Positions 5,355 through 8,059 of a DNA stretch of 8,059 nucleotides are shown one piece after another. How positions within the stretch are numbered: the first letter of the stretch is position 1; every line of letters starts with the position of its first letter. The DNA lies in NCBI GenBank assembly GCA_030613045.1, contig JAUWMS010000090.1, positions 1 through 8,059 of the forward strand. Reading direction: 5' to 3'. The notes under the pieces were generated by a model. The model had not been told where the DNA came from and did not search any database. It saw only the letters and a program-made list of their open reading frames with translations. This DNA comes from Candidatus Latescibacterota bacterium (lineage in GTDB: Bacteria > Latescibacterota > 4484-107). The translations under genes and the position numbers were made by a program.

Positions 5355-6716
5355 TCACCTCGCCAACACGACGGCCTTCTTCTCCCGGCAGAGGATGCCT
5401 TTCTTGGCGTTTAAGGCTTCCAGATACACAATGTAGATTCCCATCGGCAAGCGTGCGCCGTCGTCGTCCCGGCCGTCCCAGACCCGTGCCCGTTCGCTTC
5501 CCGGGGGATCCGCGTCCAAGAATTTGCGCACCAGTTGGCGGTATGAATTGTAGATCCAGAGATGGGCGTACGCGGTGGTCAGGGGCAGCCGATAGGAGAG
5601 GATCGTCCGCTCGTCGAAGGGATTGGGAGAGGCGTCCAACGAAGCCTGGGTGGGAAGCCGTTCCACAAAAACGCTGTTTCGCGCGCTGGGACTGCCACCG
5701 GCCATGGTCACGTGCGCGACCCAATTATCCGGATCGCCGCTTTCAAGGTCCGGGTGGATGCGCTCCAGCGAAACCCTTCGTCCCCGGAGCTGGTCCTCTC
5801 CGAAGGACACGCGGTCTATGACCTTGCCCGTCGCATCGCGGATGACCGCGACATCGCCGCTGTTGTTAAGCGCGGGCCATCCCTGCTCGATAAAAAGCAC
5901 CTCGGAGCGGACGTCGGAAAAGGTCTGGACGAAGGGCACGGAATCCGCCGCGATCACCACGTATTCGCCGGGCGCAATCGCAAACGGTTCGATGGTCATT
6001 CGCTTCGCGGACAGGGAATCTTCGTCCGAAAAGGTCCACCCGTTCAAATCCACGCTTCGCTCGGATCGGTTGAAAAGCTCCACCCATTCGCTCTCCCCGG
6101 CGGGTGGCGCGAAGTGTACCTCGTTGATTACCACGTCCCTCGCGTCGTAGATTGTCTCATCACGTTCGGAAGGATCTACGCTGTTTCTTCGTCCAGGGCT
6201 TCCTCCGTGCCATCGGCAATCCACCCAATTCCCCAGGCTGTCTCCGCCATCCAACAAGATTTTTTCGTCCGAGAATCCCGGCGCATTCCCCAATGAATAG
6301 AAAAAACGGGCGATTTCCTCGCCCGTCGCATCTTTCAAAATCACCGGTTCGGCTACGGAGTTACTCCATCCCCCCTTACCGAACGAGGCGTCGTCTATGG
6401 TCAGAATCAATGCCGCATCGGGCAAGGGATCGTACCGGCCCGAGTTCTCAAAATATCCCGGATCCAGAATCAGCCCGAACTGACCGGGGCCGAGCACCAT
6501 ATCCCCGTCGGCCTCCACGATTTTGTCCAACTCCGCGTCGTCCCCGATGGCCCAACCCGTCAAGTCCACCGGCTCCGTCTCGCTCGTATTGAAAAGCTCC
6601 ACGTATTCGTCGTAGTATTCGCTTCCCGACGGGTCGAACATCACCTCACTCAGCACCACCGAAGCCTTGGCCTGACTCGAAGTGAGGGAGAGGAGTAGAA
6701 ACAAAATCGCCGCCAT
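5355..6716 (-). CDS. Secreted protein with two lamin-tail domains and a C-terminal FlgD-like/sorting-type domain
   Basis: A 453-residue predicted exported protein. Residues 1-18 form a signal peptide: hydrophobic core AAILFLLLSL and a probable cleavage after A16-K17-A18, though the usual N-terminal Lys/Arg is missing. The first lamin-tail (LTD) domain covers about 19-150 (VVLSEVMFDP, EYVELFNTSE, VDLTGWAIGDD, GPGQFGLIL). The second covers about 195-310 (VVINEVHFAP, EWVELFNRSE, VDLNGWTFSDE, APGEYVVIA). A C-terminal Ig-like domain at about 360-453 has the SPNPFDERTILSYRLP opening and the WDGRDDDGARLPMGIYIVYLEA end. That matches FlgD-type Ig domains often found at the C-terminus of surface proteins. 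LTDs are beta-sandwich modules frequent in secreted bacterial proteins, often with nucleases or adhesins; no catalytic domain is seen, so a structural or adhesive surface role is likely. An AGG 12 bases before the ATG is a weak ribosome site. Confidence 0.9.
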   Translation of the reverse strand: MAAILFLLLSLTSSQAKASVVLSEVMFDPSGSEYYDEYVELFNTSETEPVDLTGWAIGDDAELDKIVEADGDMVLGPGQFGLILDPGYFENSGRYDPLPDAALILTIDDASFGKGGWSNSVAEPVILKDATGEEIARFFYSLGNAPGFSDEKILLDGGDSLGNWVDCRWHGGSPGRRNSVDPSERDETIYDARDVVINEVHFAPPAGESEWVELFNRSERSVDLNGWTFSDEDSLSAKRMTIEPFAIAPGEYVVIAADSVPFVQTFSDVRSEVLFIEQGWPALNNSGDVAVIRDATGKVIDRVSFGEDQLRGRRVSLERIHPDLESGDPDNWVAHVTMAGGSPSARNSVFVERLPTQASLDASPNPFDERTILSYRLPLTTAYAHLWIYNSYRQLVRKFLDADPPGSERARVWDGRDDDGARLPMGIYIVYLEALNAKKGILCREKKAVVLAR

Positions 6717-6734
6717 CGCTGAATTCCTATATTT

Positions 6735-6810
6735 ACCGCGGAGACGCAGAGGCCGCTGAGAAAGACAAAAAAATTCTGAGTCTCTCTGCGCACCCTGCGT
6801 GCTCTGCGGT
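6735..6810. repeat. Imperfect inverted-repeat element filling the LTD-rpiB gap
   Basis: The left arm ACCGCGGAGACGCAGAGG... and right arm ...CCCTGCGTGCTCTGCGGT face each other across an A/T-rich centre (about 6765-6775). Within the arms a 9-nt rhythm is visible. It fills nearly the whole 99-nt gap and could form a long imperfect hairpin in either transcript. Elements with this CGCAGAG / CTCTGCG signature are common in environmental bacterial assemblies in my recollection; mobility is inferred. Confidence 0.7.
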
Positions 6811-7055
6811 GAAACCTATTTCCGGCTATACTTCTCCTCCACCTCCAAAATTTTATCCGTCCTCCGCTGATGCCTCCCTCCTGCAAACGGCGTTTCCAGC
6901 CATACCTTGACCATTTCCAGCGCAAGCGCCGAACCGATCACCTTGCCTCCAAGCGTGAGCACGTTGGCGCCCACGTGCTCACGGGCCAGCCGCGCGGTGA
7001 AAAGGTCCCAACACGTGGCGGCCAGGATTCCGGGCACTTTATTGGCCCACATCCG

Positions 7056-7058
7056 CTA
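7056..7058 (-). other. In-frame amber codon within rpiB active-site loop
   Basis: The minus strand reads TTT GCA TAG CGG ATG TGG GCC AAT AAA across 7064-7038. The flanking residues GDGPGFA and ANKVPG align with the GTGIGMSIAANKIPG loop of E. coli RpiB without any frame change. An ATG one codon after the TAG opens the downstream half (78 residues, ending at 6816). Confidence 0.9.
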
Positions 7059-7508
7059 TGCAAAGCCGGGCCCATCCCCCATAATTCCCGGCTGGCACGT
7101 GCCGGCGGCCACGGCCTCGGCCACCTTGAGCGGAAAATCGGGATAGTCTGCGGACTCGGAGGAGAACGTCCCGAAATCCCGAACCGCCCGTCCCTCCTCC
7201 TGAAGCGCCCGCTTGATCGCCTCTTTCATCTCGTAGCCCCCGTGATCCGCTCCCAACGCGATGGTTCCACCGCCATCGGAATTCACTTCCCTGCTCCCGT
7301 TCTCCGACTCTCCCTGCCGGGTGGGTGAGGATGGAATTAGAGCGATCCCTTTTTCCTTCAGGGTGTCCCGAGCCAGCGGCGTAACAATTACTCCAGGAGG
7401 GACGGCAATCTCCCGAACCTTCTGCGCCGCGGCCCGAAGCACATCCGCCTCGGTGAGGAGCTTTCTCTCCAGCGAAATTGTTGCCTGAGAGGGAGGAGGG
7501 GATGGTTC

Positions 7509-7565
7509 TCCCTTCAACTTAGACAACACATTCTGAACAATCCGTTCAATTTGCGCGCTATCCAT
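7509..7565 (-). other. Encapsulation-peptide-like N-terminal helix of the RpiB homologue
   Basis: Residues 1-19 alternate hydrophobic (I7, I10, V11, V14, L15, L18) and polar residues with helical periodicity, and are followed by a Pro-rich linker. That is the arrangement of cargo-targeting peptides of Pdu/Eut-type and other bacterial microcompartments. The resemblance is to the pattern, not to a specific named peptide. Confidence 0.55.
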
Positions 7566-7579
7566 ATTCAAATCCTCGC

Positions 7580-7607
7580 GTGAAACGTGAAATGTGAAAC
7601 GTAAAAC
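7580..7607 (+). repeat. Heptamer tandem array GTGAAAC x4
   Basis: The units are GTGAAAC, GTGAAAT, GTGAAAC and GTAAAAC. The hexamer CTCGCG occurs on both sides (7575-7580, overlapping the first base, and 7612-7617), as a short direct flanking repeat might. The array lies in the 85-nt gap upstream of rpiB, immediately behind its ribosome-binding site. Confidence 0.85.
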
Positions 7608-7650
7608 AAAACTCGCGAATTACTGCGCACCACGCATCACGGATCAAAGT

Positions 7651-8010
7651 CTATCCGAATTCCTCGTCGAAGTCGTACACCTCCCGAAAATCCTCGATGC
7701 GATCCTCCTCGGTTTTGCCCATCAGTCCGGACTCCACCAAGGTGAATACGATGTTTCCGAAATCTTCGGTCCGGGCGATGCCCCAGTATTCGAACACCAA
7801 CTTCGTCATCGGGCCGTATTCTTTCCGGGCGAATTCGCTGATTCCCCGGAGCAGTTCCTGCCCTGTAACGTGACGCGGGGCTTTCAGTCTGTTCAGCGTA
7901 TAGTCCAGCGCCCGGTACAGGAAAAAATACGCCTCCCTTTTGTAGCGCCCATCCCGTTCTGCAAGCTCCTCGATCTGACGGGGCATATCGTCTGTGGATG
8001 TTGTTGGCAC
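7651..8010 (-). CDS. Minf_1886-type conserved protein (Planctomycetes-Verrucomicrobia-associated family)
   Basis: A 119-residue acidic protein with no signal peptide or membrane helix. The core YKREAYFFLYRALDYT, RHVTGQELLRGISEFA, YGPMTKLVFEYWGI, TEDFGNIVFTLVESGLM and C-terminal DFREVYDFDEEFG match the small conserved family I know as Minf_1886 / 'Verrucomicrobia-Planctomycetes restricted protein'. That family has no assigned function. The start is a GTG at 8008-8010 with a strong GGAGG (8018-8022) seven bases upstream; an internal ATG nine codons in lacks such a site. It ends in TAG, 85 nt before rpiB on the same strand, so the two may be co-transcribed. The protein is informative mainly as a taxonomic hint. 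Confidence 0.88.
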   Translation of the reverse strand: MPTTSTDDMPRQIEELAERDGRYKREAYFFLYRALDYTLNRLKAPRHVTGQELLRGISEFARKEYGPMTKLVFEYWGIARTEDFGNIVFTLVESGLMGKTEEDRIEDFREVYDFDEEFG

Positions 8011-8037
8011 GTTACTTCCTCCGATTCTAATAGCTGA

Positions 8038-8057
8038 CCACGGATCACCACGGAAAA
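8038..8057. repeat. 10-nt tandem repeat CCACGGATCA / CCACGGAAAA
   Basis: Two 10-nt units at the right edge. The same 10-mer CCACGGATCA occurs at positions 4-13 at the left edge, and a related CATCACGGATCA at 7634-7645. Both window edges therefore appear to lie in intergenic repeat DNA. Confidence 0.6.
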
Positions 8058-8059
8058 AC

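Larger units (their letters stand above)
6816..7565 (-). pseudogene. rpiB: RpiB-type sugar-phosphate isomerase with microcompartment-targeting N-terminus, interrupted by an in-frame amber codon
   Basis: A RpiB/LacA-B family ribose-5-phosphate isomerase (ribose-5-P to ribulose-5-P) of 249 codons plus stop, one of which (170) is TAG. Residues 1-19 (MDSAQIERIVQNVLSKLKG) form an amphipathic helix like microcompartment encapsulation peptides. A Pro/Ser linker and an extra module at about 34-78 (KLLTEADVL ... PPGVIVTPLARD) follow. The RpiB domain begins near 101 with LGADHGG (D107, H108) and FGTFSSESADYPDFPLKVAEAV. After the stop the same frame continues with ANKVPG, H197 in LAREH, NVLTLGGKVIG and GGRHQRRTDKI. 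Asp164 stands where E. coli RpiB has its catalytic Cys. The start ATG 7565 has GAGG eight bases upstream; a TTG six bases earlier is too close to it. Both halves are otherwise well conserved, so the lesion is recent, erroneous or tolerated. If translated normally the product is a 169-residue fragment missing half the active site. Confidence 0.8.

Noticed and set aside
4353..5414. 353-codon open frame on the plus strand
   Set aside because: It is a shadow of the 621-residue gene and of the lamin-tail gene's 3' end in GC-rich DNA. It has no motif and no ribosome site.
7056..7058. Genome-wide amber reassignment or pyrrolysine insertion
   Set aside because: TAG is the terminal codon of three other frames (3414, 6816, 7651) at sensible protein ends. 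RpiB is not a known pyrrolysine protein, and no Pyl gene is in the window.
6816..7565. Frameshift in rpiB, or two separate genes
   Set aside because: The two parts are in the same frame and align continuously to one RpiB domain, so a stop codon rather than a net frameshift interrupts it. Two unrelated genes is excluded by the continuous homology.
7569..7571. TTG as the start of rpiB
   Set aside because: It is only two bases from the GAGG, whereas the ATG at 7563-7565 has an eight-base spacer.

Overview
The window reads as a piece of chromosome from an uncultured or little-studied anaerobe of the Planctomycetes-Verrucomicrobia neighbourhood or a nearby candidate phylum. Three things suggest this. 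A small protein at the right end matches the Minf_1886 / 'Planctomycetes-Verrucomicrobia conserved' family as I recall it. There is an anaerobic sulfatase-maturase-type radical SAM enzyme. There is also a sugar-phosphate isomerase that looks targeted to a bacterial microcompartment. The intergenic DNA is full of short-period repeats (7, 9 and 10 nt) of the kind I associate with such environmental genomes. The placement is inference; no rRNA or tRNA gene is visible.

Layout. Positions 1-373 hold no convincing gene but carry two divergent promoter-like sites: a leftward TTGACA-N17-TACTAT backed by three phased T-tracts, and a rightward TTGACT-N17-TATTTT for the next gene. Positions 374-1693 (+) encode an anSME-like radical SAM/SPASM protein with a C-terminal SEC-C zinc motif. 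It ends at a strong hairpin terminator at 1731-1775 that faces the convergent rpsT. Everything from there to the right edge is on the minus strand. Read right to left the genes are: a Minf_1886-like protein (7651-8010), an rpiB homologue interrupted by an in-frame amber codon (6816-7565), a secreted protein with two lamin-tail domains (5355-6716), a 621-residue protein of unknown function (3414-5279), an aldo/keto reductase (2361-3287) and rpsT for ribosomal protein S20 (1794-2048), which has its own near-consensus promoter.

The most interesting object is the rpiB homologue. Its N-terminus looks like a microcompartment encapsulation helix, followed by a linker, a small extra module and the RpiB domain. 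The reading frame is intact except for one UAG at codon 170, inside the conserved active-site loop. TAG is the ordinary terminator of three other reading frames here, so wholesale amber reassignment is unlikely. A recent nonsense mutation, a sequence error, readthrough, or a stop-restart split enzyme all remain open. No shell genes are in the window; they would be expected beyond the right edge or elsewhere.

The second theme is repeat invasion. Three heptamer arrays (CAATSAC, CAATCCG, GTGAAAC) and several 9-10 nt period elements occupy nearly every gap. One heptamer array contains the anSME start codon. Another lies in frame inside the 621-residue gene.
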